Below, one piece after another: positions 45,057 through 53,619 of a DNA stretch of 64,000 bases. The notes under the pieces are model-generated. The model did no database searches. It was not told the DNA's origin and saw only the letters and a list, made by a program, of their open reading frames with translations. A program made the translations under genes and the position numbers. Where the stretch lies: assembly GCF_019793465.1 (NCBI RefSeq), contig NZ_JAILYJ010000022.1, positions 38,052 to 102,051 of the forward strand, written 5' to 3'. The stretch comes from Rhizobium croatiense (lineage in GTDB: Bacteria > Pseudomonadota > Alphaproteobacteria > Rhizobiales > Rhizobiaceae). The first letter of the stretch is position 1. Each line of letters opens with the position of its first letter.

Positions 45057-46337
45057 ATGTCTTTTTCGAGCATAGATGAGGCGATCGAGGCGATCGAAGC
45101 GGGCGAGATGGTTATCGTGGTCGACGACGAAAACCGGGAGAATGAAGGCGACCTAGTCGTTGCTGCCGAAAAAATAACAGCTGAGCACATCGCTTTCATG
45201 ATGAAATATGCGAGAGGCCTTATCTGCGTGCCACTTCCAGCCGAACGTCTCGACAAACTCGAGATCCCCCTGATGGTCACACGTAATTCGGACTCACTGC
45301 AGACGGCATTTACCGTTTCCGTCGATTGCAAACACGGCACAACGACAGGGATTTCAGCCGAAGATCGAGCAGCAACCGTCAAGTCGCTCATCGATCCGCA
45401 GACGCGGCCGGAAGACCTATCGCGACCGGGTCACATTTTTCCTTTGCGTGCAAATCGTCTCGGTGTCCTGGGCCGTCCTGGCCACACCGAAGCTGCCGTG
45501 GATCTTGCACGACTTGCCGGCCTGGCGCCGGCTGGCGTAATCTGCGAGATCGCCAATGACGACGGAACCATGTCTCGACTGCCAGATCTCGAGAAGTTCG
45601 CAATCGAACATGGCCTGCACATAGTAACGATCGACGCTTTGATTGAGTACTGCAGGAGTCGTGATACGAGGGTAAAGCGTTACGCGCAGTCCTTTATGCC
45701 AACGCGGTTTGGGGATTTCAAGGCAATTGCTTATCGCGATAGTTTGACGGGAACGGAACACTTAGCTTTGACACTTGGCGAGTTGTGCGAGAAGGAAGAC
45801 GTTCTGGTACGGGTGCATTCTGAATGTCTGACAGGTGAGGCGTTCCGGTCCATGCGATGCGACTGCGGTCAACAGCTCGAAATGGCTCTTCGGGCGGTCC
45901 AGTTAGCGGGCGCTGGTTGCGTGATCTACATGCGTGGGCAAGAGGGGCGTGGCATTGGCTTAGGAAACAAAATTGCGGCTTACAGCCTGCAGGATCATGG
46001 TCGTGATACTCTTGAGGCAAATCGGGAACTCGGCTTCGCATCTGATTCCCGCGAATATAACGCAGCGGCGGATATCATCCGCGACCTCGGTATCGGCAGC
46101 GTTCGGCTTCTGACCAACAATCCTACAAAAATAGAGGCGCTGCGAACGTCAGGCGTCATCGTGTCGTCTCGCCAGAGTCTGATCGCCGCATCTAGCGCGT
46201 CCAACATCACTTATTTTAAGACAAAGCGCGATCGGTTTGGCCACCTGTTGGACCAGGACACGTCAGCTGAACACGTCGGCCGGAGCAACGTCTTTTCAGT
46301 GTTTGGCGCGCAGGTGTTCTCTGGACCCCTGGGTTAA
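45057..46337 (+). CDS. ribBA: Bifunctional 3,4-dihydroxy-2-butanone-4-phosphate synthase / GTP cyclohydrolase II
   Basis: The product is 426 residues from ATG 45057 behind AAGGAGGAGG. The RibB half (about 1-205) has DDENRENEGD, KHGTTTGISAEDRA and the RPGHIFPL motif. The RibA half (about 206-400) has the zinc-site cysteines in HSECLTGEAFRSMRCDCG, the phosphate loop RGQEGRGIGL and LTNNPTKIEAL. Both halves look complete. It makes both precursors of riboflavin. As an extra copy beside an FMN reductase under the regulon operator, it probably boosts flavin when the monooxygenases are induced. Confidence 0.95.
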   Translation: MSFSSIDEAIEAIEAGEMVIVVDDENRENEGDLVVAAEKITAEHIAFMMKYARGLICVPLPAERLDKLEIPLMVTRNSDSLQTAFTVSVDCKHGTTTGISAEDRAATVKSLIDPQTRPEDLSRPGHIFPLRANRLGVLGRPGHTEAAVDLARLAGLAPAGVICEIANDDGTMSRLPDLEKFAIEHGLHIVTIDALIEYCRSRDTRVKRYAQSFMPTRFGDFKAIAYRDSLTGTEHLALTLGELCEKEDVLVRVHSECLTGEAFRSMRCDCGQQLEMALRAVQLAGAGCVIYMRGQEGRGIGLGNKIAAYSLQDHGRDTLEANRELGFASDSREYNAAADIIRDLGIGSVRLLTNNPTKIEALRTSGVIVSSRQSLIAASSASNITYFKTKRDRFGHLLDQDTSAEHVGRSNVFSVFGAQVFSGPLG

Positions 46338-46573
46338 CGGAGCCGCCCTCGCCACTTACCTGCCGGTGATTGTAGGGGGCCGCCTTTGACCGGCAGAGTC
46401 CTAGAGCTTTTGCGTGGGCCCTGCCAGCACATCATTCGTGCAGGCCTATCGGAGTGATGTGGCCCGCGATTGCATCGAAAGCAGCGTTCGACCATATCTC
46501 GTCTTGAGCACGGCTGTTCCGACGGATCGCATTTAATCGCGGTCCGTCTTGTCTTTCGAAAAGTCTCGCAAAA

Positions 46574-47680
46574 CTAATGCTTCATGCGAAGGATCGGCTT
46601 AATGACTTTGCCGCTCTCGGAATCAGCCATCGCCTCGTTGATCTGGTCGAGGTCATAGAACTGAACCAGTTTGTCGAACGGGAAAAGTCCCTGCTGCCAA
46701 TACTCGATCAACTGCGGGACGAACTCGGACGGAACGCTTTGTCCTTCGACAACGCCGATCAATGTGCGGCCGAAAAGGAAGTTCCCGATATCGATCGTGC
46801 CTTCAGTGCCGAGAGCGGACGAGCCAACGAGACCGCATGTTCCCGGCGTACCAAGGCAGTCGACTGCCTGACGGAAAACTCGCGGCGAACTCGTGCATTC
46901 CAAGCTGAAATCAACGCCTGCGGGGACGATCTTCCTGATCGCGGCAACGCTGTCCAATTTGCGGGCATTTATCGTGTGCGTCGCCCCGAGTTCGCGCGAA
47001 AGTTCCAGCCGTTCATCGTTCAAGTCGATCACGATGATGGTCGCGCATCCGGCGATTTTCGCGGCCATCGTAGCCGCCATGCCAACCGCACCAGCACCGA
47101 ACACTGCTATTGACGAGCCGGGCTTCGGCTTGAGGCAATTCAGTACCGCGCCAGCACCGGTCTGAAGCCCGCACCCGAGCGGTCCGATCAACTCGAGTGG
47201 AACATCCTTTGCAACCTTCACGGCGTTTCGTTCGCTGGCGATGGCGTAGGTTGCAAATGACGACTGCTCGAAGAAGCAGCCACTAATCTGTTTCCCGTGA
47301 GAATCATGGATCGGGCAGGTGCCATCCGGACGAGTGCCGCGGAAATTGCGACCGAAGAAGTCCTCGCAGTAGAAAGGTGTACCGGAAAGGCACTTTTCGC
47401 ACTTGCCGCAATAGGCGTAGCTCAAAGCAACGTGATCACCGGGCACAAGATCTTTAACTGCGCTCCCGACGGCCTCGACGACGCCAGAGCCTTCGTGTCC
47501 CAACACAACAGGTTGAGGTACGTCATATCCCTGGTCCCTGACCACCAGGTCGGTATGACATACCCCCGATGCGACGATGCGGACCAAAATCTCGTCTGCA
47601 CGAGGTTCCTCAATCCCTATGCACTCCAAGATCAAGGGCTTCGCCTTTTCGCGCGAGACCGCCGCATATGCCTGCTTCAT
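46574..47680 (-). CDS. Zinc-dependent alcohol dehydrogenase 2 (benzyl-alcohol/formaldehyde-DH-like)
   Basis: The product is 368 residues from ATG 47680, with GGAGGAAC upstream on the minus strand; a longer frame to 47710 ignores that site. The catalytic zinc lobe is ASGVCHTDL with GHEGSGVVEAVG. The structural zinc site is CGKCEKCLSGTPFYC, and FGAGAVGMAA is the NAD turn. It is close in style to dehydrogenase 3 at 53620 (SSFATY, GCGLQTGAGAVLN). It is a single-gene unit with its own operator. Confidence 0.92.
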   Translation of the reverse strand: MKQAYAAVSREKAKPLILECIGIEEPRADEILVRIVASGVCHTDLVVRDQGYDVPQPVVLGHEGSGVVEAVGSAVKDLVPGDHVALSYAYCGKCEKCLSGTPFYCEDFFGRNFRGTRPDGTCPIHDSHGKQISGCFFEQSSFATYAIASERNAVKVAKDVPLELIGPLGCGLQTGAGAVLNCLKPKPGSSIAVFGAGAVGMAATMAAKIAGCATIIVIDLNDERLELSRELGATHTINARKLDSVAAIRKIVPAGVDFSLECTSSPRVFRQAVDCLGTPGTCGLVGSSALGTEGTIDIGNFLFGRTLIGVVEGQSVPSEFVPQLIEYWQQGLFPFDKLVQFYDLDQINEAMADSESGKVIKPILRMKH

Positions 47681-48044
47681 GTAACTGTTCCTCCAAGGCT
47701 CACAACGCAATTCGCGCGAACGTACTCATCGTCAGACAATCAGTCAATAATTACTCTATTAAATTAGATCAGTTCAACCGGAGCAGGGCTGCATTTTTGC
47801 AAAGTCACGAGTGAACGCTGATTTGAAGTGATCAAAGGGTTCCGATGCATGTTCGAAAGGGAGCATGCGTCTTGTCCCGCTTTGGGCTGAAAGATCGGCA
47901 GACGAAAATTTAGTAGCAACGTGTGAGGCGAGCCGGATGGCGTCGCTTGCCGACGTCGAGCCGGTTCTGAAGGCTATCGACAGCTTCGAGACACCGGTAT
48001 TGCCAAGTTCAACCGACTACAAACGATGCTACTGCCAGCCAGGC
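47681..48044. other. Noncoding region between two minus-strand genes, apart from the operator
   Basis: The operator at 47729-47747 is at the left end. A frame at 47865-48134 on the plus strand runs antisense into the phosphoglycerate mutase gene and has no recognisable domain. Confidence 0.4.
47719..47747 (-). promoter_or_regulatory. GntR-type operator/promoter of alcohol dehydrogenase 2
   Basis: On the minus strand TTGACTGATTGTCTGACGA runs 47747-47729, with TACGTT at 47724-47719 as -10 after 17 bases. One change in the -35 hexamer. Confidence 0.7.
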
Positions 48045-48674
48045 TTAACAGACAGTACCAACCAGGACGTTAGTCTTCTCGATGATCGAGAGGTCCGACG
48101 CAATCCGGTATACAGTTGGCGCGGCGGTCGGTGACTCAATAGCGAGCGTATCCTGGATCGTGAGGCGTTCGATGCCCTGCTTTAGTGACCTGATCGTATT
48201 CCCGTGGGCCACCACAAGAACCGATTTCCCTCTCAACAAGGGGGGGAACGCTTCGCTTATCAAAAAGGGCAGAACCCTCGCGCTTATGTCCCGTATGCTT
48301 TCTCCCCCAGGTGGTGGAGTGCTGTACGAGCGGCGCCAAACCTGGACAACATCCTGGCCCCACCGCTCACGTGCCACGTTCTTGTTGATGCCGGTGAGCT
48401 GTCCGTAGTCGCGTTCGTTCAACTCGGTTCTCCTGATTGGCTCCAGCAGATCGCCGTTGGTTTCGTTCAAAATCGCTCTGCAAGTGTCGACTGTGCGCAA
48501 GAGGGCAGAGCTAAACGCAATATCGAACGAGATGCCGAGGTTCGCGAGCAGTGAGCCGGCTCGCCTGCTCTCAGACCAGCCCTCCTGTGTGAGCGGCACG
48601 TCGCTCGTACCCGTGAACTCCCCGCGCGCGTTCCCTTCGCTTTGGCCATGCCGGACAATCACCAGAGTGGACAT
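48045..48674 (-). CDS. gpmA: 2,3-bisphosphoglycerate-dependent phosphoglycerate mutase-like protein
   Basis: The product is 209 residues from ATG 48674, with GGGAGG upstream on the minus strand. RHGQSEGN holds the phosphorylated His, TELNERDYGQLTGINK and RRSYSTPPPGGES are typical of GpmA, and AHGNTIRSL holds the second His. Length is normal. GpmA interconverts 3- and 2-phosphoglycerate. An accessory copy under the catabolic operator could help feed three-carbon products into central metabolism, or act as a phosphatase of the same superfamily. Confidence 0.88.
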   Translation of the reverse strand: MSTLVIVRHGQSEGNARGEFTGTSDVPLTQEGWSESRRAGSLLANLGISFDIAFSSALLRTVDTCRAILNETNGDLLEPIRRTELNERDYGQLTGINKNVARERWGQDVVQVWRRSYSTPPPGGESIRDISARVLPFLISEAFPPLLRGKSVLVVAHGNTIRSLKQGIERLTIQDTLAIESPTAAPTVYRIASDLSIIEKTNVLVGTVC

Positions 48675-48707
48675 TCATAACCCTCCCATCGATTTAGCGA
48701 ACACGAA

Positions 48708-48736
48708 TATTGTCGCACTATCGGACAATCCGTCAA
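48708..48736 (-). promoter_or_regulatory. GntR-type operator/promoter of the phosphoglycerate mutase gene
   Basis: On the minus strand TTGACGGATTGTCCGATAG runs 48736-48718, with ACAATA at 48713-48708 as -10 after 17 bases. It keeps two-fold symmetry through paired changes (CGGA and TCCG). Confidence 0.7.
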
Positions 48737-48800
48737 GTGCGACTATGTGCAAGTGAAAACAAAACGATGTCGAAAAAACAAACGTCGAAGTTTATATTTA

Positions 48801-48829
48801 TTGACAGATTGTCTGATAGCTCATACCAA
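48801..48829 (+). promoter_or_regulatory. GntR-type operator/promoter of the second ABC operon
   Basis: TTGACAGATTGTCTGATAG spans 48801-48819; TACCAA at 48824-48829 is a possible -10. It is divergent from the copy at 48718-48736, with 64 bases between. Confidence 0.8.
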
Positions 48830-48929
48830 TGCACTCCGCCGTATTGAGGAGAGTCCGGCACGGCTTGGGAAGGCAAGGCTCTCGCCTTAACAGACAATGC
48901 CGCCCAGAGCGGCCGGAGGAGGAATTTTC

Positions 48930-50018
48930 ATGAAGAGACGTACATTTCTACAAGCGAGCGGGGCAATTGCTGTAGCCGGCACGTTCGGAATGCCGGGGAT
49001 TCTTCGCGCCGACGACGCGATCAGTCTCCTACCTGACACTTGGCCCTCCGAAGGCGCCAACCCAATTGTCGACGCGGGTAAGTTCAAGAAGTCAGGCCCG
49101 TGGAAGATCGGACACAGCCACTACGGCCTCGCTGGTTCAACGCATACCTACCAGACGGCGTTTGAAGCCGAATATGAAATAAAAAAGAACAAGGATCGGA
49201 TCGCTGATTACCAGTTCCGGAGCGCTGATCTCAATGCCTCCAAACAAGTTGCCGATATCGAGGATCTGATCGCCCAGAAGGTCGATGCGATCATCATCGC
49301 ACCGCTAACCACCGGTTCCGCCGTCGAGGGCATCAAGAAGGCAAAGGCTGCTGGCATTCCAACCGTAGTCTATCTCGGACGCGTCGACACCGAGGAGTTT
49401 ACGGTTCAGGTCCAGGGCGACGACTTCTATTTCGGGCGCGTGATGGCTCAGTTCCTCGTCGACAAGCTTGGCAACAAGGGCAAGGTATGGGTTCTGCGTG
49501 GCGTCGCCGGGCATCCCATCGATGCAGATCGTTATGCAGGCGCCATGGAAGTCTTCAGCAAGTCTGGACTTCAGATCACGTCGACCCAGCACGGAAGCTG
49601 GTCTTATGAGGACTCAAAGAAGATCGCCGAAAGCTTGTATCTCTCCGACCCAGATGTCGCGGGCATCTGGACCGATGGAGCCAACATGTCTCTTGGCGTT
49701 TTGGATGCCTTGCAGGAGGCTGGCGCCTCAACGATCCCGCCAATCACGGGCGAAGCACTTAACGGCTGGATGCGTCGTTGGAATGACGAAAAACTTTCCT
49801 CGATCGGTCCGATTTGCCCACCCGCTCTGTCTACTGCCGCGCTACGGGCCGCCTTCGCCTTGCTGGATGGGAAGCCGATTCAGCGTAACTGGACGAACCG
49901 CCCCAAGCCGATCACCGACGAGACGCTCTCCCAGTTCTATCGCGCAGATCTCACTGATGCGTACTGGGCGCCGACCGAAATGCCGAACGAAAAGCTCCTT
50001 GATTATTTCAAGGCTTGA
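48930..50018 (+). CDS. Substrate-binding protein of the second CUT2 transporter (binding protein B)
   Basis: The product is 362 residues from ATG 48930 behind GGAGGAGG. The N-terminus MKRRTFLQASGAIAVAG is a Tat-type signal (twin Arg, TFLQ). The mature part has the Peripla_BP_4 fold (WKIGHSHYGLAGSTHTYQTA; DAIIIAPLTTGSAVEGIKKA). It differs clearly from the A family at 9483, 26874 and 41287. It heads an operon with ATPase, two permeases, an alcohol dehydrogenase, an ABM protein and a flavoprotein. A Tat signal is unusual for this class and hints at cytosolic folding before export. Confidence 0.92.
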   Translation: MKRRTFLQASGAIAVAGTFGMPGILRADDAISLLPDTWPSEGANPIVDAGKFKKSGPWKIGHSHYGLAGSTHTYQTAFEAEYEIKKNKDRIADYQFRSADLNASKQVADIEDLIAQKVDAIIIAPLTTGSAVEGIKKAKAAGIPTVVYLGRVDTEEFTVQVQGDDFYFGRVMAQFLVDKLGNKGKVWVLRGVAGHPIDADRYAGAMEVFSKSGLQITSTQHGSWSYEDSKKIAESLYLSDPDVAGIWTDGANMSLGVLDALQEAGASTIPPITGEALNGWMRRWNDEKLSSIGPICPPALSTAALRAAFALLDGKPIQRNWTNRPKPITDETLSQFYRADLTDAYWAPTEMPNEKLLDYFKA

Positions 50019-50023
50019 TGAAC

Positions 50024-50049
50024 TACGGGCACGATCACTCGTGCCCGTA
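50024..50049 (+). terminator. Hairpin between binding protein B and its ATPase
   Basis: TACGGGCACG (50024-50033) pairs perfectly with CGTGCCCGTA (50040-50049) around a 6-base loop. It sits six bases after the binding-protein stop, as at 10655 in the first operon. It probably sets a higher level of binding protein than of membrane parts. Confidence 0.55.
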
Positions 50050-50073
50050 TCCCTGTCGAAGATGGAAATTCCC

Positions 50074-51603
50074 ATGAGCACGCTTGTCGAGATGGTCGGC
50101 ATCAACAAATCGTTTGGTTTCACGAAAGTCCTTTCGGACGTTCGCTTTTCCCTGGAACGTGGCTCCGTGCACGCTCTGATGGGGGAAAACGGCGCGGGGA
50201 AGTCCACCCTGATGCGTATTCTGGCGGGGGTATATCAGCCGGGCGCAGGAAGTGTTCGGCTCCGCGGGGAGGAAGTCAATTTCCGTTCCCCTAAGGAGGC
50301 ACGGTTGGCGGGAGTGTCGACGGTGTTTCAGGAGTTTACCCTGATCCCCAATCTCACCGTTGCTGAGAACATGTTCCTGGGCCACGAACCTCGTCGCATT
50401 GACGGTTCGATCGATAGCGTCGAGGTAGTGAAACGCGCTCGCGCTTTGCTGGCTGACGTATTTCCACAGCTCGACGCAACCGCGATCGTCGAGACACTGA
50501 CTGTCGCGCAGCAGCAGGCAGTAGAGATCGCGAAGGGACTTACGTCGAACGCGGACGTATTCATCTTCGACGAGCCAACGGCGGCGTTGAACTCGACCGA
50601 TGTCGCGCATCTTTTCAAGGTTATCCGCGACCTTAAGGCTCAACATAAGGCTGTCGTCTACATCTCTCATCGCATGAATGAAGTCTTCGAACTATGCGAC
50701 ACCATCACCGTCATGAAAGATGGCGCTTGGGTAAGGACTGCAAGAGCGCAGGACTTCAACTTGCAAACGCTGGTAGCGACAATGGTTGGTCGCGAACTTC
50801 AGAACTTCTTTCCGCCGCGCTCGCAGGCCACCGGAGCGGCAATGCTGGAGGTTTCGGACTTGCGCCTCGACGACAGCAGCTCGACAGTCACTTTCGTTGT
50901 CAGAAAAGGTGAAATCATCGGGCTGGCAGGGCTCGAAGGACAGGGCCAGCGAGAGATAATGCGTGCCATTGTGGGCGTTGAATCGCCAAAGGCCATCGCC
51001 GTGTGGCGTGCCGGCCCCGACAACAGCATGCACGTGGTGAATGTAGGGTCAGGGTTCGCTCGCGCGGTCGCATCAGGAATCGGTTTTATCCCTGAGGACA
51101 GGAAGCAGGAAGGGCTGTTCCTGCGCCTGCCTATCTACGACAACATCGCGCTGGGAAAACAGCTCAATCGGAATATGGCAAGCGTTGCGTGGCGATCGGT
51201 GTCGAGGGTCCGCGAGGTGATCAAGTCGTTACGAGTTGCGGCCGCCGATCCCAATGCGCCCGTAGGTAAACTCTCGGGCGGGAATCAGCAGAAGGTGCTG
51301 CTGGGCCGCTGGTTGCTCTCCGGAGTGGACATCCTCGTTATTGAGGAGCCCACGCGCGGCGTCGACGTCGGTGCAAAGGCAGAGATTTACAGATTGCTGC
51401 GGGACTTCAGTGATCGTGGCGGTGCGGTCGTGGTTTCGTCGCGCGAGCACGCTGAGCTTATAGGGCTCTGCGACAGCATTTTGGTCGTTCATGACAGGAA
51501 GATCGTCGGGCAGATGTCCGCAGAGGGGGCGACCGAGGAAAGAATCCTCGAGACTGCGCTGGGGGCGAGTGCGTCACCGGATCCCCGTGCTGCGGTGCAT
51601 TGA
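50074..51603 (+). CDS. CUT2-type ABC transporter ATP-binding protein (second transporter)
   Basis: The product is 509 residues from ATG 50074 (MSTLVEMVGINKSFG); an ATG four codons upstream at 50062 is possible. Walker A GENGAGKST, the first signature-like region (VAQQQAVEIAKGL) and Walker B VFIFDEPTAAL form the first domain. The second has the degenerate GLAGLEGQGQREI, LSGGNQQKVLLG and ILVIEEPTRGVD. It powers the permeases at 51616 and 52563. Confidence 0.92.
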   Translation: MSTLVEMVGINKSFGFTKVLSDVRFSLERGSVHALMGENGAGKSTLMRILAGVYQPGAGSVRLRGEEVNFRSPKEARLAGVSTVFQEFTLIPNLTVAENMFLGHEPRRIDGSIDSVEVVKRARALLADVFPQLDATAIVETLTVAQQQAVEIAKGLTSNADVFIFDEPTAALNSTDVAHLFKVIRDLKAQHKAVVYISHRMNEVFELCDTITVMKDGAWVRTARAQDFNLQTLVATMVGRELQNFFPPRSQATGAAMLEVSDLRLDDSSSTVTFVVRKGEIIGLAGLEGQGQREIMRAIVGVESPKAIAVWRAGPDNSMHVVNVGSGFARAVASGIGFIPEDRKQEGLFLRLPIYDNIALGKQLNRNMASVAWRSVSRVREVIKSLRVAAADPNAPVGKLSGGNQQKVLLGRWLLSGVDILVIEEPTRGVDVGAKAEIYRLLRDFSDRGGAVVVSSREHAELIGLCDSILVVHDRKIVGQMSAEGATEERILETALGASASPDPRAAVH

Positions 51604-51615
51604 GGAGGATAACTT

Positions 51616-52557
51616 ATGAATTCATTTGCCAGTCGCCTGAAGCTCCCTTATCGCGCGGGAGCGATCGGGCTTTCCATTGGAACGCTCCTGGTGATGGTTG
51701 TCGCCTCGGTAATATTATTGCCGGACTTCATGGATCCGGAGAATTTGTCTAATCTCCTGGCGCAATCGACGGTGCTCGTCATCTCGGCTCTCGGTCAGAC
51801 GTTCGTCATTCTCACTGGCGGCCTCGACGTGTCGGTTGGGTCCGTCATCAGTCTAACGACGACGATCATGACGCTTGATCTTCCTGAGATAACCCGCGTG
51901 CTTATCTGCATCGCGGTGGCGATGGGGTTCGGAGTAGCGAACGGTTACGGTGTCGCGCGCCTCAATGTACATCCAATCATCATGACGCTGACAACAATGG
52001 GCATCGGCCAAGGTATCGCGTTGATCATTTTGCCAATCCCAGGCGGGCGCGTGCCGGAGTGGCTTTCCGGCTCGGTAGCCGGATCCATCGGCCCCGTACC
52101 TAACTCATTGTTTTGGTTGATCACGGCATCGCTCTTCGCATCCTGGATTCTCTATCGTCGTCCCTTCGGCCTCTACCTCTTCGCTTCCGGCGGCAATGAC
52201 TTCAACGCACGGATGAACGGTGTTCCCGTCGAGCGCACCATCATCAAAGCGTATGTTCTTTCTGCTCTATTCGCATGCGCTGCGGGGATGTTTCTTGCAG
52301 GTCGCCTTGCATCGGGTGATCCTAAGGGCGGCGCTTCATTCGGGATTGAGTCTGTAACGGCTGCAGCATTGGGTGGGGTCCACCTCGCCGGGGGCATCGG
52401 AAGCATTGTGGGAACCGTCGTTGGCGCGGCGATCCTCGGGACAGTGAATAATGTGATGAATCTGGCCAACGTCTCTGCATTTCTTCAGTCGGTCGTCAAG
52501 GGTGTGTTGCTTCTCGTACTCGTCGTTTCGCAGCGACGCAAAACAATCGGACTTTGA
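51616..52557 (+). CDS. CUT2-type ABC transporter permease 3
   Basis: The product is 313 residues from ATG 51616 behind GAGGAGGA. Hydrophobic segments cover most of the chain. TGGLDVSVGSVISL and AAALGGVHLAGGIGSIVG are the family landmarks. It works with the permease that follows directly. Confidence 0.9.
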   Translation: MNSFASRLKLPYRAGAIGLSIGTLLVMVVASVILLPDFMDPENLSNLLAQSTVLVISALGQTFVILTGGLDVSVGSVISLTTTIMTLDLPEITRVLICIAVAMGFGVANGYGVARLNVHPIIMTLTTMGIGQGIALIILPIPGGRVPEWLSGSVAGSIGPVPNSLFWLITASLFASWILYRRPFGLYLFASGGNDFNARMNGVPVERTIIKAYVLSALFACAAGMFLAGRLASGDPKGGASFGIESVTAAALGGVHLAGGIGSIVGTVVGAAILGTVNNVMNLANVSAFLQSVVKGVLLLVLVVSQRRKTIGL

Positions 52558-52562
52558 AAGAA

Positions 52563-53561
52563 ATGGACTTCTCGATGACCACATCAGACTCGAAAACTGA
52601 AGCACCATCTCGCTCATTGAGGGGTAAGAGCGCCATTTCGTGGATACTCGGGCTACCGCCCGCATACTATGTGCTCGCAATCCTGGTTGCGGTTGCTCCA
52701 GCAGTGAGCGCCACGCTCATAAATCCCAACTACTGGTTTGTAATCCTCAAGCAGTCAGCGCCGCTCGGGATCGCGGTGCTCGCCCAGTCGCTTGTCATGC
52801 GGGTGCGATCCATCGATCTCTCTGTCAGCGGTATTTTCGCGTTCGCGATTTATCTGGCCAGCTCGGGCCAGCTCAACAACTATCCACCGCTAATGACCGT
52901 CCTCATGCCTGTTGTGATTGGGCTAGCTGTGGGGGGTGTAAACGGAATACTCGTAGCATACGTGCGCGCTTCTGCCGTTATCTCCACACTAAGTGTTTCG
53001 GCCATTCTGATTGGGATCGTCCAATACATGAGCGCCGGCCGCGCGCCCGGTTCAACGCCAAGCTGGCTTCGAATACTTACGAGCGGCAATATCCACGGCC
53101 TTTCCTATTCCGTGGTCCTGTGGATCGTCATCGCCGCCCTGATTTCTATCGCATTTCGCTTTCTCATCGTCGGGCGTTACTTCAGGGCCGTCGGCGACAA
53201 TCCGAGGGCGGCGGAAACTACAGGAATTCCGTTGGCACGTACGATTTTTGTCTCGCACACGCTCGCGGGCGCCCTGACAGGCATCGCGGCCCTGGTCCAG
53301 GTATCCGCGTTGGCGGTCGGCACCATCAAGCCAGGCTTCGACACCTTCATGAATGCTCTCGCCGCCACGATCCTCGGCGGTGTGACGTTCGGCGTCGACC
53401 GGGGCGGCGTCGCCGGGCCGTTCGTTGCCGTCGTTGCCTTCAGCTTCCTGTTCGCGATGCTGACCGTCTTCGGCATCCAGGAGCCGGGCAAGCTTATCGT
53501 CCAGGGCGTGATCATTGCATTTGCCGCAATCATCTACGGTGCGCGCGCGGGTCGCGTCTAG
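52563..53561 (+). CDS. CUT2-type ABC transporter permease 4
   Basis: The product is 332 residues from ATG 52563, five bases after the previous stop; ATG 52575 (MTTSDSKTEAPS) is an alternative. The hydrophobic chain includes RVRSIDLSVSGIFAF and ATILGGVTFGVDRGGVAG. It completes the second transporter. A small hairpin with arms TCCCG/CGGGA follows at about 53583-53601. Confidence 0.9.
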   Translation: MDFSMTTSDSKTEAPSRSLRGKSAISWILGLPPAYYVLAILVAVAPAVSATLINPNYWFVILKQSAPLGIAVLAQSLVMRVRSIDLSVSGIFAFAIYLASSGQLNNYPPLMTVLMPVVIGLAVGGVNGILVAYVRASAVISTLSVSAILIGIVQYMSAGRAPGSTPSWLRILTSGNIHGLSYSVVLWIVIAALISIAFRFLIVGRYFRAVGDNPRAAETTGIPLARTIFVSHTLAGALTGIAALVQVSALAVGTIKPGFDTFMNALAATILGGVTFGVDRGGVAGPFVAVVAFSFLFAMLTVFGIQEPGKLIVQGVIIAFAAIIYGARAGRV

Positions 53562-53619
53562 TCCGTCGGGCCGATCAAGTCATTCCCGTAGCAATTGCGG
53601 GAGAACGCAGGAGAATATA

